Assembly: GCA_900471485.1 (NCBI GenBank)
Contig: UCEU01000004.1
Coordinates: 157,900 to 221,899 of the forward strand
Direction of reading: 5' to 3'
Length of the DNA stretch: 64,000 nt
From: Hyphomicrobiales bacterium
GTDB lineage: Bacteria > Pseudomonadota > Alphaproteobacteria > Rhizobiales > Rhizobiaceae
This document shows, piece by piece, positions 52,691 to 61,309 of this stretch (positions are counted from its first letter, which is position 1; each line of letters opens with the position of its first letter). The position numbers and the translations under genes were made by a program. Under the pieces are notes generated by a model. That model had not been told where the DNA came from, ran no database searches, and saw only the letters and a list, made by a program, of their open reading frames with translations.

Positions 52691-52760
52691 GTGCCGCGAA
52701 TGGGAGCTGGCGAGTATTGGCGCACACGGCCGCAAACCTCGCATTTTGGGAGAGAACCAC

Positions 52761-53873
52761 ATGAAAAGACGTGACTTCGTCATGCTGGCGAGCGCAGTTT
52801 CGATGCTCGCAGTAACAGGCGCGATTTCCTCCGCGGCCGCTGCAGATACCACTTATCCCGCTGATTATAAAAGCATTGTCGATGCTGCAAACGCTGAAGG
52901 CAGCGTTCTGATCTATCAGAACATGAACTCCGACGTATGGGCGCAGGTCAAGGCGGGCTTTGAGGCAAAGTATCCCTCGGTCAAAGTCCAGACGCTGGAC
53001 CTCGAAGCCAACGAGGTAATCGAGCGTTACCTCAGTGAAAAGGGATCAGGTCGCCCTACGGGCGATCTGCTGGTCACGACCGGGCCCGACGTTTGGATCG
53101 GCCTCGAAAAGAAGGGCGAAGTCCTTCCTTATGAATCGCCGGAAGCGCCCGCTTACGAGGATTGGAGCAAGCCGTTCAAGGGCGTCTATACGATGACCGC
53201 GGATCCAATCATCTTTCTATATAACAAGCTCCTGCTGAAGCCCGAACTCGTCCCTACCAGCATGGCCGACCTCGTCGCCAAGGCACAGGCAAACCCCGAC
53301 GTGTTCAAGGGGAAGCTGACGACCTATGCCGCGAACCTCAACACCTATGGCTATACCGTCCAGTATGCGATGGTGAAGGGACAGGGCGACAAGATCTGGG
53401 ATTGGTACAAGGCGCTTGCGCCGTTCACCCAGCCCGAGACGGGCGCTGGACCGATGACCGAGAAGGTCGCGTCAGGACAGTACGTTCTCGCCTTCCTTAC
53501 CGGTTCGGCCACGTCGTGGGTCGCCACACGGGCTCCCGGCGGCGATCAGCTCCTCGGGTGGAACTTCATCAACGATGGAACTCCGATGGTGCCGCGTTCA
53601 ATGGCGGTTCCGAAGGGCGCTGCGCATCCCAACGCCGCGAAGCTCATGCTCGACTACATTCTTTCGCGTGAAGGCCAGCTCGCATTCGCCTCGACGCACC
53701 GGACGATCATCCGTCCCGACATAACCCGCGAAGACGCCAAGGGCGAGTACACCTATGCCTCGGTTGCCAAGGAAGTCGGCGCGGACAAGGTGCTCAACGT
53801 GCCCTACGATGACGATGTCATCAGTGGGTACGATGAGTTCGTGAAGAAGTGGAAGGCGACTTTCGGCGGCTGA
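52761..53873 (+). CDS. ABC transporter substrate-binding protein (Fe3+/2-aminoethylphosphonate/spermidine type)
   Basis: Periplasmic binding protein of 370 residues. It begins MKRRDFVMLASAVSMLAVTG, a signal with an RRDF pattern that might be Tat-type, cleaved probably after AAA. The mature protein has AEGSVLIYQNMNSDVWAQV, VQTLDLEANEVIERYLSE and MLDYILSREGQLAFAS, typical of the family 1/6 proteins that bind ferric iron or organic anions. ATG 52761 follows GGGAGAG; the open frame upstream has no good start. Catabolic genes downstream favour an organic ligand over iron. Confidence 0.85.
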   Translation: MKRRDFVMLASAVSMLAVTGAISSAAAADTTYPADYKSIVDAANAEGSVLIYQNMNSDVWAQVKAGFEAKYPSVKVQTLDLEANEVIERYLSEKGSGRPTGDLLVTTGPDVWIGLEKKGEVLPYESPEAPAYEDWSKPFKGVYTMTADPIIFLYNKLLLKPELVPTSMADLVAKAQANPDVFKGKLTTYAANLNTYGYTVQYAMVKGQGDKIWDWYKALAPFTQPETGAGPMTEKVASGQYVLAFLTGSATSWVATRAPGGDQLLGWNFINDGTPMVPRSMAVPKGAAHPNAAKLMLDYILSREGQLAFASTHRTIIRPDITREDAKGEYTYASVAKEVGADKVLNVPYDDDVISGYDEFVKKWKATFGG

Positions 53874-53892
53874 TCCTCTCAAGCCACGCCTG

Positions 53893-53924
53893 CGGGATCC
53901 TCGCGCCACGGTGCGAGGATCCCG
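53893..53924 (+). promoter_or_regulatory. Intercistronic hairpin after the binding-protein gene
   Basis: Perfect 12-base-pair stem CGGGATCCTCGC (53893-53904) / GCGAGGATCCCG (53913-53924), 8-base loop, no T tract. Same position and form as the hairpins at 13848 and 35916; likely sets binding-protein excess. Confidence 0.7.
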
Positions 53925-53950
53925 GCAAGAACTGAATTACCGAGGAAGAA

Positions 53951-55693
53951 ATGTCAGACCTTTCAATCGTCAGCTATGATGGCGCACCAGCGGCGCGAGG
54001 GACGCTGGGATCGCGGATCAACCGCTCCCTGCTGATCCAGATCGCGATCGCAGTCGTGACTATCGTCGTGGTTTTCGCTCCGATCGTACCGTTGCTTTAC
54101 CAGTCGTTCATAGACCGTCCGCTCTACGAGAACGATGCGATCCTCACCGGGAAGAATTACGTCAATCTCCTGTCGAGCCCGACAATCCTGGAAGTTCTCT
54201 GGAACACCACACTCGTCGTCGTCCTGACGACTGTGATCGCGCAGGTGATCGGCACGGTTCTCGCCATCCTGATCGGCCGGACGGACCTGCCTGGCAGGAG
54301 CTTCCTGGGAGATTTGATCCTCCTGCCGATGTACCTCTCGTCGCTCGTGCTCGCGTTCGGCTGGTTTATCGCCTACGGTCCCTCCGGCTACATCACGGCC
54401 TGGTTCGCCAGCAGCTTCGGCGGTGCTCCTTGGAATCTCTATTCGGTCGCCGGCATGGCATTGATCGGCGGCATTTCCCAGGCCCCGCTTGCTTTCCTCT
54501 ACTGTCAGGCGTCGACCGCTCTTTCAGATCCCAGCCTCGAGCAGGCCGCCAGAAGCTGTGGCGCGGGACCGATGCGGACGCTGTGGAGCGTTACGATGCC
54601 GATGCTTCTCCCGGCGATCGTATCGAGCGGCATTCTCAATGCGACCTCGGCCCTGGAAGGCCTCGCGATCCCGCTCATCTTTGGGCAGCCTGCGGGGATC
54701 ACGGTCTTCACAACTTTCCTCTATGAGCAGGGGATCGTTTCGCCACGGCCGGACTACGGTCTGGTTGCGACGACCGCGACATTCATGCTGATCCTGGTTG
54801 TCGCTCTCGTGTTCCTGCAGAACCGCATCCTGCGCAACGCCTCCCGCTACATCAGCGTGACGGGGAAGGTAAACAAGCCGAAGATGTTCGAGCTCGGGCC
54901 CTATCGCTGGCTGGTCTTTGCAATCGTCGCGGGCTACGCGCTACTGTTCTGCGTCGCGCCAATGGTCTTCCTCGTATTGCGCTCGCTCGTGCCTGTTCTC
55001 TCGCCGTTGATGCCGGTCTGGAAGTTCCTGACCATGCAGTATCTCGTCGAAGTCTTCACCGTCGAGAACTACCAGCGCTCGATCGTCAACACCCTGCTGA
55101 TCTCGTTCTTCGGCGGAATATTCGGCACACTCTATGTTGCCCTCGTTGCCCTGGTCAGTGAGCGCTCCAGCTTCCGTCTCGGCGGCCCCCTCAAATACAT
55201 CGCGCTGTTTCCGCGTGCTGTTCCAGGGCTGATCGCAGGCATGGGTTTCTTCTATGCGATGACCTTCCTGCCGGGCATGAGCCTCCTCCAGAACTCGATC
55301 TGGCTTTTGGCCATCGCCTATGTGATGCGCTACATTCCGACCGGGTACGGCTCGATCTCGCCCAGCCTCATGCAGATCGGCCCGGGCATCGATCGTGCCG
55401 CCAAGGTATCCGGTGCGGACTGGTGGACGACGACCCATTCCATCCTGCTGCCGATCATGCGGCCAGCACTGTTTGCTTGCTTCTCACTGCTCTTCATCCA
55501 GTTCCTCAAGGAATACACCGTGGCGCTATTCCTCTTCAGCCCGGATACCGAGGTGATGGGCGTTACTCTTCTACGCAGATGGGGCCAAGGCGAGGTCGCC
55601 CGTGTCGCCGCACTCTCGACCGTGCAGATGTTCATCACGATCTCCGTCATCTACCTGATGCGCCGCATTTTTGGAGTTAAGTTCTATGGTTGA
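53951..55693 (+). CDS. ABC transporter permease, fused double unit (FbpB type)
   Basis: Inner-membrane protein of 580 residues with about 12 helices in two permease units. The coupling loops are DPSLEQAARSCGAGPMRTLW in the first half and PGIDRAAKVSGADWWTTTHS in the second, each an EAA motif. The fused form is normal for Fe3+ and related importers. The ATPase start overlaps its stop by 8 bases. Confidence 0.9.
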   Translation: MSDLSIVSYDGAPAARGTLGSRINRSLLIQIAIAVVTIVVVFAPIVPLLYQSFIDRPLYENDAILTGKNYVNLLSSPTILEVLWNTTLVVVLTTVIAQVIGTVLAILIGRTDLPGRSFLGDLILLPMYLSSLVLAFGWFIAYGPSGYITAWFASSFGGAPWNLYSVAGMALIGGISQAPLAFLYCQASTALSDPSLEQAARSCGAGPMRTLWSVTMPMLLPAIVSSGILNATSALEGLAIPLIFGQPAGITVFTTFLYEQGIVSPRPDYGLVATTATFMLILVVALVFLQNRILRNASRYISVTGKVNKPKMFELGPYRWLVFAIVAGYALLFCVAPMVFLVLRSLVPVLSPLMPVWKFLTMQYLVEVFTVENYQRSIVNTLLISFFGGIFGTLYVALVALVSERSSFRLGGPLKYIALFPRAVPGLIAGMGFFYAMTFLPGMSLLQNSIWLLAIAYVMRYIPTGYGSISPSLMQIGPGIDRAAKVSGADWWTTTHSILLPIMRPALFACFSLLFIQFLKEYTVALFLFSPDTEVMGVTLLRRWGQGEVARVAALSTVQMFITISVIYLMRRIFGVKFYG

Positions 55694-56777
55694 TCTCGTT
55701 GTCGACAAGTTGATCCGGCGCTATGGCGCGCTCCAGGCGATCGACGATGTCAGCTTCACTGTCAAAAGCGGCGAGTTCCTCACGCTTCTCGGTCCGAGCG
55801 GCTGTGGCAAGTCGACGACGCTCGGCGCACTCGCCGGGCTCGACAAGCCAACCGAGGGGCTGATCAAGTTCGGTGACCGCACGATCTTCGACAGTAAGAA
55901 GAACATCTATGTCTCCGCAGAGGCGCGCAACTGCGGTCTCGTGTTTCAGAGCTACGCGTTGTGGCCTCACATGACGATCGAGCAGAACCTTGCTTTCCCG
56001 CTGAAGCTCCGCAAGGTTGGCAGCGCCGAGAGAACGCGGCGTATCCAAGAAGTTCTGACGCTCGTCGAGATGCAGGATTACGCCCAGCGCTATCCGAACC
56101 AGCTCAGTGGCGGGCAGCAGCAGCGCGTTGCTCTCGCGAGAACGCTGGTCTACCAACCCTCGATTCTGCTGCTTGACGAGCCACTGTCGAACCTTGATGC
56201 GAAGCTCCGCGACAAGGCCCGCATCTGGCTTAGCGAACTTCAGGCGCAGGTCAAGCTAACGACGATCTATGTGACGCACGATCAGTCCGAGGCCCTGGCG
56301 CTCAGCGACCGGATCGCAGTCATGAACAAGGGCAAGATCGTCCAGCTCGGGACTCCACACGAGATCTACTCGCGTCCGGCAGATCCCTTCGTCGCTGACT
56401 TTATTGGCACCAGCACCTTCTTTCCGGGCCGCGTGCAGAGCGTGTCGGGCGAATGCGCCACGATTGCTCTCGCAAGCGGCAAGACCATCGCCGCCAAGAG
56501 TGTCAAGGCACTTCGCGCCGGAGCAGACGTTGTCGTCGCCGTCCGTCCGGAAAACCTCAGGCTCTCGGCCGGGCAGGGTGCTCGCATGGGCGATCAGGGA
56601 ACGCTGCTCAATGGACGCATCGTGTCACGCAGCTACCTCGGCGCAACCAACCAGTATCTGGTCAATATCGACGGTGTGGTAGCCAAGACCGAAACACCGG
56701 AAGATTTCTCTGTCGATACCGACGTCAGTGTCTGGATCCCGGCGCACGGCTCCGTCGTGTTCGCCAAGGACAGCTAA
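55686..56777 (+). CDS. ABC transporter ATP-binding protein (FbpC/PotA type)
   Basis: ATPase of 363 residues. Walker A GPSGCGKST (about 37-45), Q-loop VFQSYALWPHM, signature LSGGQQQR, Walker B ILLLDEPLSNLD, switch VTHDQSEAL, and a C-terminal TOBE-type domain (about 240-360, with VAVRPENLRLS). ATG 55686 fits the family start. Completes the importer. A short hairpin (TCGGCGG 56792-56798 / CCGCCGA 56804-56810) follows, before the dehydrogenase gene. Confidence 0.9.
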   Translation: MVDLVVDKLIRRYGALQAIDDVSFTVKSGEFLTLLGPSGCGKSTTLGALAGLDKPTEGLIKFGDRTIFDSKKNIYVSAEARNCGLVFQSYALWPHMTIEQNLAFPLKLRKVGSAERTRRIQEVLTLVEMQDYAQRYPNQLSGGQQQRVALARTLVYQPSILLLDEPLSNLDAKLRDKARIWLSELQAQVKLTTIYVTHDQSEALALSDRIAVMNKGKIVQLGTPHEIYSRPADPFVADFIGTSTFFPGRVQSVSGECATIALASGKTIAAKSVKALRAGADVVVAVRPENLRLSAGQGARMGDQGTLLNGRIVSRSYLGATNQYLVNIDGVVAKTETPEDFSVDTDVSVWIPAHGSVVFAKDS

Positions 56778-56893
56778 CGAAACATCCGCGCTCGGCGGGC
56801 AGTCCGCCGACACGACCGAACAAGAACGAACTGGGCGAGCTTACGTCCCCGGTAGCGGGATTGCTTTGCCTCCAATTACTCAGGAGTGAACAC

Positions 56894-57952
56894 ATGTCGA
56901 CCAACGGTACTATCCCTGTCTCAGTGCTGCAGAAGCTTGGCACTGATATCTTCGAGGCCAACGGCCTCCCGAGGGAAGATGCGGCCTACATCACGGAATG
57001 CCTTCTCTATGCAGATCTTCGAGGTGTCCAGTCACACGGGATCAACCGTGTCTCCAACTACACGCTGCGACTGAAGAAGAAGCTGATCAATCCTAATCCA
57101 TCGCTTGCCGTCGATGACGTGATGCCTGCGCTGGCACGCGTCGATGGCGACGACGGGATGGGTTTTCTGGTCGGCCGCAAAGCAATGCAGGAGGCCATTG
57201 ACCGGGCTTCCAAGTTCGGCGTCGGCATGGCCCTCGCGTACAAGAGCAGCCACTTCGGCATGTCCGCGATCTATCTGCAGCAGGCAGTCGACGCGGGCAT
57301 GGCCGCCATGGTCATGACGAATGCATCATCTGCGATGCCGATCTGGGGTGGGCGCTCGCCGTTCCTCGGGACCAGCCCGTTCGGTCTGGCGGCGCCGGGC
57401 GCCGACGTCCCGCTGATCCTCGACATGGCGACCTCCGTCGCAGCTCGCGGCAAAATCCGCCGTGCGTCGAAGCGTGGCGAGCAGATTCCGGAAGGCTGGG
57501 CGCTGGACGAGCAGGGTAAACCGACAACCGATCCGGACGCAGCGCTGAAGGGTATCGTCCTACCTCTCGGCGGACCAAAGGGTTCCGGTCTTTCGATGCT
57601 GATGGAAGCCATGGCGGGTGTCGCCTCGGGCGCGGCCTTCGGCGGCGAAGTCGGCAATCCTTACCTCGACCTCGATCGTCCACAGTCGACGGGCCACCTT
57701 TTCATGGCCTTCAAACCGGACGCCTTCCTCGGCGCCGATGCCTATCGCGAGCGAATGAACGATCTCGTCGGACGTGCCAAGTCCTCCGAACTGGCTGATG
57801 GTTTCAAGGAAATCCTGATGCCTGGCGAGATCGAGGCCCGCTTGGCCGCTGAGCGTGCTGTCGCTGGCTTGACTGTTCCGCCCGAGGACATCGCGATGTT
57901 GAATGCAGAAGCTGCCGCCGTCGGTCTCGAAGGACTGAAGGAGTTCGCCTGA
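56894..57952 (+). CDS. Ldh2/malate-lactate-type NAD(P) oxidoreductase
   Basis: A 352-residue enzyme of the Ldh2 family, which oxidises 2-hydroxy acids to 2-oxo acids or reduces cyclic imines. Family stretches: DLRGVQSHGINRVSNYTLRL, VGMALAYKSSHFGMSAIYLQ, NASSAMPIWGGRSPFLGTSP, LDMATSVAARGKIRRASKRG and LPLGGPKGSGLSMLMEAMAG. The catalytic histidine (in SHGI) and the nucleotide-binding segments are present. CAGGAG precedes the ATG. The next gene overlaps its stop by one base. First enzyme of the catabolic operon; probably oxidises the imported substrate or a derivative. Confidence 0.88.
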   Translation: MSTNGTIPVSVLQKLGTDIFEANGLPREDAAYITECLLYADLRGVQSHGINRVSNYTLRLKKKLINPNPSLAVDDVMPALARVDGDDGMGFLVGRKAMQEAIDRASKFGVGMALAYKSSHFGMSAIYLQQAVDAGMAAMVMTNASSAMPIWGGRSPFLGTSPFGLAAPGADVPLILDMATSVAARGKIRRASKRGEQIPEGWALDEQGKPTTDPDAALKGIVLPLGGPKGSGLSMLMEAMAGVASGAAFGGEVGNPYLDLDRPQSTGHLFMAFKPDAFLGADAYRERMNDLVGRAKSSELADGFKEILMPGEIEARLAAERAVAGLTVPPEDIAMLNAEAAAVGLEGLKEFA

Positions 57953-58821
57953 TGACTGCTACGATCCAACGTCAGAGATTTCGCGAATACCTGAAGGGTT
58001 CCCGATGCTTCATCCCGGCGTCGGTCTATGATCCGATGTCGGCGCGTCTTGCGGAGAACCTTGGTTTCGAGGTCGGCATGTTCGCTGGCTCCGTCGCGTC
58101 GCTGACCGTTCTCGGCGCACCCGACCTTATCGTGCTGACGCTGACCGAACTTGCGGAGCAGGCGCGACGTATCACACGGGCGTCTAACCTTCCGATCCTC
58201 GTCGATGCCGACCACGGTTTCGGAAACGCTCTGAACGTGAAGCGAACTGTCGAGGAACTGGAAGCTGCCGGCATCGCCGCCCTCACCATCGAGGACACGC
58301 ATCTTCCGCAGCCATTTGGCGATAACGGCAAGCCGAGCCTGATCACAATCGAAGAGGGTGTCGGCAAAATGCGTGCTGCTCTCGCCGGGCGTTCTGATCC
58401 TTCGCTCGTTGTGGTGGGCCGCACCAGCGCGGTGTCGATTTCCGGCCTCGATGATGCGATTGCCCGGTGCAGGGCCTATGAGGCAGCGGGCGTCGATGCC
58501 GTGTTCCTGACAGGTATCAAGACCCGTGCCGAGCTCGAAGCGGTCTGCGGAGCGGTGAAGATCCCGGTGATGCTTGGCCTCATCGGCAAGGAGATCAACG
58601 ATCTCGACTACCTCGGCCGGACAGGCGTTCGCATCGGTCTGCAGGGACACCTGCCAATCATGGCGGCAATCCAGGCGACGCACGACACCTATGTCGCCCT
58701 CCGCAACGGCGCCGCGCCTGAAACTGTTTCCGGTGTGAAGCCAGACGTTCTGAAGGTTGCGACGATCGAAGAAGCCTACAAGCTCTGGACCAAGGATTTC
58801 CTCGGTGGAGAGAAGTCATGA
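57952..58821 (+). CDS. Isocitrate lyase/PEP mutase family protein, oxaloacetate-decarboxylase-like
   Basis: A 289-residue TIM-barrel enzyme. SVYDPMSARLAENLGFEVGM, then ILVDADHGFGNALNVKRTVE and GIAALTIEDTHLPQPFG match the oxaloacetate decarboxylase subgroup rather than true isocitrate lyase, since the KKCGH loop is absent; the Mg2+-binding aspartates are present. Members cleave or decarboxylate 2-oxo or 2-hydroxy dicarboxylates. Overlaps the dehydrogenase gene by one base and the hydratase gene by four, so its product must be matched in amount to both. Confidence 0.85.
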   Translation: MTATIQRQRFREYLKGSRCFIPASVYDPMSARLAENLGFEVGMFAGSVASLTVLGAPDLIVLTLTELAEQARRITRASNLPILVDADHGFGNALNVKRTVEELEAAGIAALTIEDTHLPQPFGDNGKPSLITIEEGVGKMRAALAGRSDPSLVVVGRTSAVSISGLDDAIARCRAYEAAGVDAVFLTGIKTRAELEAVCGAVKIPVMLGLIGKEINDLDYLGRTGVRIGLQGHLPIMAAIQATHDTYVALRNGAAPETVSGVKPDVLKVATIEEAYKLWTKDFLGGEKS

Positions 58822-59621
58822 CCGCTGCCGCGAATGAAATCGCCCGCACCTTCGCATCGGCTCGCAAGTCCGGTCGATCGCTGCAGGACTTTCCAGTGGC
58901 ACAGCCAACGTCGCTCGCCGAGGCCTACGATGTGCAGGAGACGCAGATCCGACTCTCGGGAGCTCCCGAAGGCTGGAAGGTCGCCGCGATAAAGCCGGAA
59001 CTGCGTGAACAGCTTGGGGCGGCGCGCCTCGCGGGGCCGATCATGAAGCTCGTGGACGCGAGGACCGGCGCCAGCAACGAGATCGATGTTGCGGTGGTGT
59101 CCGGTGGGTTCGCCGCAGTCGAAGCGGAGTTCGTGCTCAGAATTCGGAAGGATCTCCCGATCTCGAAGGAGTTCTATTCCGAGGCCGAGCTTCTCCAGGC
59201 GATATCGTCACTCCATATCGGGTCCGAGATCGCCGGCAGCCCGCTGGCCTCGCTGAGTGATCGCGGTCCGACCGCTGTCATCTCCGACCACGGGAACAAT
59301 GCGGCTGTAGTCGTGGGTCCGGAAGTCACGGACTGGCGCGACAGAACGCCGGAGACGCTTTCGTCAAAGACAGTGATCAACGGCGACATGGTGGGCGAGG
59401 GAGGGGCTTCCCGCCTGCCGACGGGCGGCATCTTGGGTTCACTGGCGTTTCTGGTCGAGAACCTCGCGCAACGCGGCCGTTTCCTGAGAGCCGGAGACTG
59501 GGTTGCAACAGGAGCAACGACGGGCGTCCACAAGGTGAAGCCCGGTGACAAGGCACGCCTAAGTTTCGGCGCCGACGGCGAGTTGGCGCTCAACATCATC
59601 GCACAGCAAATAATCGACTGA
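58818..59621 (+). CDS. Fumarylacetoacetase/2-keto-4-pentenoate hydratase family protein
   Basis: A 267-residue protein of the FAH superfamily, hydratase/decarboxylase branch. Visible: LAEAYDVQETQIRLSGAPEG near the N-terminus, AVEAEFVLRIRKDLP with the metal-binding glutamates, IGSEIAGSPLASLSD and LVENLAQRGRFLRAGDWVAT, then GATTGVHKVKPGDKARLSFG. Such enzymes hydrate 2-oxo-enoates or decarboxylate 2-oxo-enedioates. Overlaps the previous gene by 4 bases. Suggests an unsaturated 2-oxo acid in the pathway. Confidence 0.87.
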   Translation: MTAAANEIARTFASARKSGRSLQDFPVAQPTSLAEAYDVQETQIRLSGAPEGWKVAAIKPELREQLGAARLAGPIMKLVDARTGASNEIDVAVVSGGFAAVEAEFVLRIRKDLPISKEFYSEAELLQAISSLHIGSEIAGSPLASLSDRGPTAVISDHGNNAAVVVGPEVTDWRDRTPETLSSKTVINGDMVGEGGASRLPTGGILGSLAFLVENLAQRGRFLRAGDWVATGATTGVHKVKPGDKARLSFGADGELALNIIAQQIID

Positions 59622-59629
59622 GGAACGTC

Positions 59630-61309
59630 ATGAACGCCGATCAACATACGAAGTCTGGTGCCGAGCATCTCGTGGACTGCCTGGTTGCACAGGGCGTGGA
59701 CCGCGTATTCTGCGTCCCTGGCGAAAGCTATCTCGCGGTCCTCGATGCACTGTCGGACGTTCATGACAAGGTGGAGACAATCACCTGCCGCCACGAGGGC
59801 GGCGCTGCGATGATGGCTGAGGCCGACGGGAAGCTCACCGGGCGACCCGGCATCTGCATGGTCACCCGCGGACCGGGGGCAACAAACGCCAGCGCCGGCG
59901 TCCATGTCGCCTTCCAGGATTCGACGCCGATGATCCTGTTCATCGGGCAGGTCGGCCGCGATGCCATGGAGCGTGAAGCGTTCCAGGAGATCGACTACCG
60001 TCGCATGTTCGGCCAGATGGCGAAGTGGGTGGCTCAGATCGACGACCCTGCGCGGGTCCAGGAATTCGTTTCCAGAGCCTTTGCGGTTGCTACATCGGGG
60101 CGGCCAGGGCCGGTCGTTCTGGCGCTTCCGGAAGACATGTTGGTGGAGGAAGCGTCTCTTGCTTCTCCGAAGGTCGTCAAGCCGTTCGAGATATCGCCTT
60201 CGGACACGCAGATGCAGGAGTTTGCCACGCTGCTCTCGGGCGCCGAACGGCCAGTGCTCGTCGTTGGCGGCAGCCGCTGGGATGAAGACGCGAAGGCGGC
60301 CGTCGAGAAATTCGCTGCCGAGAACGGGTTGCCCGTCATCGCGGCGTTTCGCCGGCAGGACAAGTTCGACAATGAACACCCTTGCTACGTGGGTGAGATC
60401 GGCCTCGGGGTCAATCCGGCACTCACACGCCTGATGAAGGAAGCCGATCTTGTCGTCCTTCTCGGCACTCGTCTCGGCGAGGTCGCGTCGAGCAGCTATC
60501 AGTTCCTATCTGTCCCGGCGCCGTCGCAGAAGCTTGTCCATATCCATGCCGACGCTCAGGAGCTCGGACGGGTTTATATCCCCGACCTTTCCATCAATGC
60601 CACGCCACAGGGTTTTGCCTCTATGCTCCCGAACGTCTCCGTCGAACGCCGCCAGACGTGGCAGGGGCGTACCGAGCAGGCGCGCGCGGACTATGAAGCC
60701 TGGCAGAAGCCGCGCCCGGTCCCCGGCAATGTGAACATGGGCGACGTGATCGTGTGGCTCCGCGACAATCTCCCCGATGACGCGATCCTGACGAACGGGG
60801 CCGGGAACTTCTCGGCCTGGCTGCACCGCTTCTACCGTCACCGGAGACTGAACACCCAGTTGGCACCGACCAGTGGATCGATGGGATACGGCGTTCCGGC
60901 GGCTGTCGGCGCCAAGCTCCGCTTCCCCGATCGCCCGGTTGTCTGCATCGCAGGTGACGGCGACTTCATGATGACCTGCCAGGAGATGGCGACCGCGGTC
61001 CAGTATGGTGCCTCGCCAATCTTTGTCGTCGTCGACAACGGCATGCTCGGCACGATCCGTATGCACCAGGAGACCCATTTTCCGGCACGTCCCTTTGCGA
61101 CGGAACTGGTCAACCCGGATTTCTGCGCGATGGCGGCCGCGTTTGGCGCTCACACCGAGTTCGTCTCGAAGACGGAAGAGTTCGCGACAGCCTTCGAAAG
61201 AGCGTCCGGCTCTGGCAAGCTGGCGCTCATCCATGTGAAGGTCGATCCCGATGCGCTCACTGCAAACCGGTCGCTCACGCAGATCAGGGAGGCCGCGCTC
61301 GCGAAATGA
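59630..61309 (+). CDS. Thiamine-diphosphate-dependent enzyme (acetolactate synthase/benzoylformate decarboxylase family), first
   Basis: A 559-residue enzyme with the three-domain form. The catalytic glutamate is in CRHEGGAAMMAEADGKLTGR (about residue 54), the central domain lies at about 195-325, and the ThDP/Mg2+ motif GDGDFMMTCQEM is followed by VVVDNGMLGTIRM (about 442-478). Such proteins decarboxylate 2-oxo acids or join acetyl units. Starts 8 bases after the hydratase gene and overlaps the next ThDP gene by 4 bases. Which reaction it performs cannot be read from these motifs. Confidence 0.88.
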   Translation: MNADQHTKSGAEHLVDCLVAQGVDRVFCVPGESYLAVLDALSDVHDKVETITCRHEGGAAMMAEADGKLTGRPGICMVTRGPGATNASAGVHVAFQDSTPMILFIGQVGRDAMEREAFQEIDYRRMFGQMAKWVAQIDDPARVQEFVSRAFAVATSGRPGPVVLALPEDMLVEEASLASPKVVKPFEISPSDTQMQEFATLLSGAERPVLVVGGSRWDEDAKAAVEKFAAENGLPVIAAFRRQDKFDNEHPCYVGEIGLGVNPALTRLMKEADLVVLLGTRLGEVASSSYQFLSVPAPSQKLVHIHADAQELGRVYIPDLSINATPQGFASMLPNVSVERRQTWQGRTEQARADYEAWQKPRPVPGNVNMGDVIVWLRDNLPDDAILTNGAGNFSAWLHRFYRHRRLNTQLAPTSGSMGYGVPAAVGAKLRFPDRPVVCIAGDGDFMMTCQEMATAVQYGASPIFVVVDNGMLGTIRMHQETHFPARPFATELVNPDFCAMAAAFGAHTEFVSKTEEFATAFERASGSGKLALIHVKVDPDALTANRSLTQIREAALAK

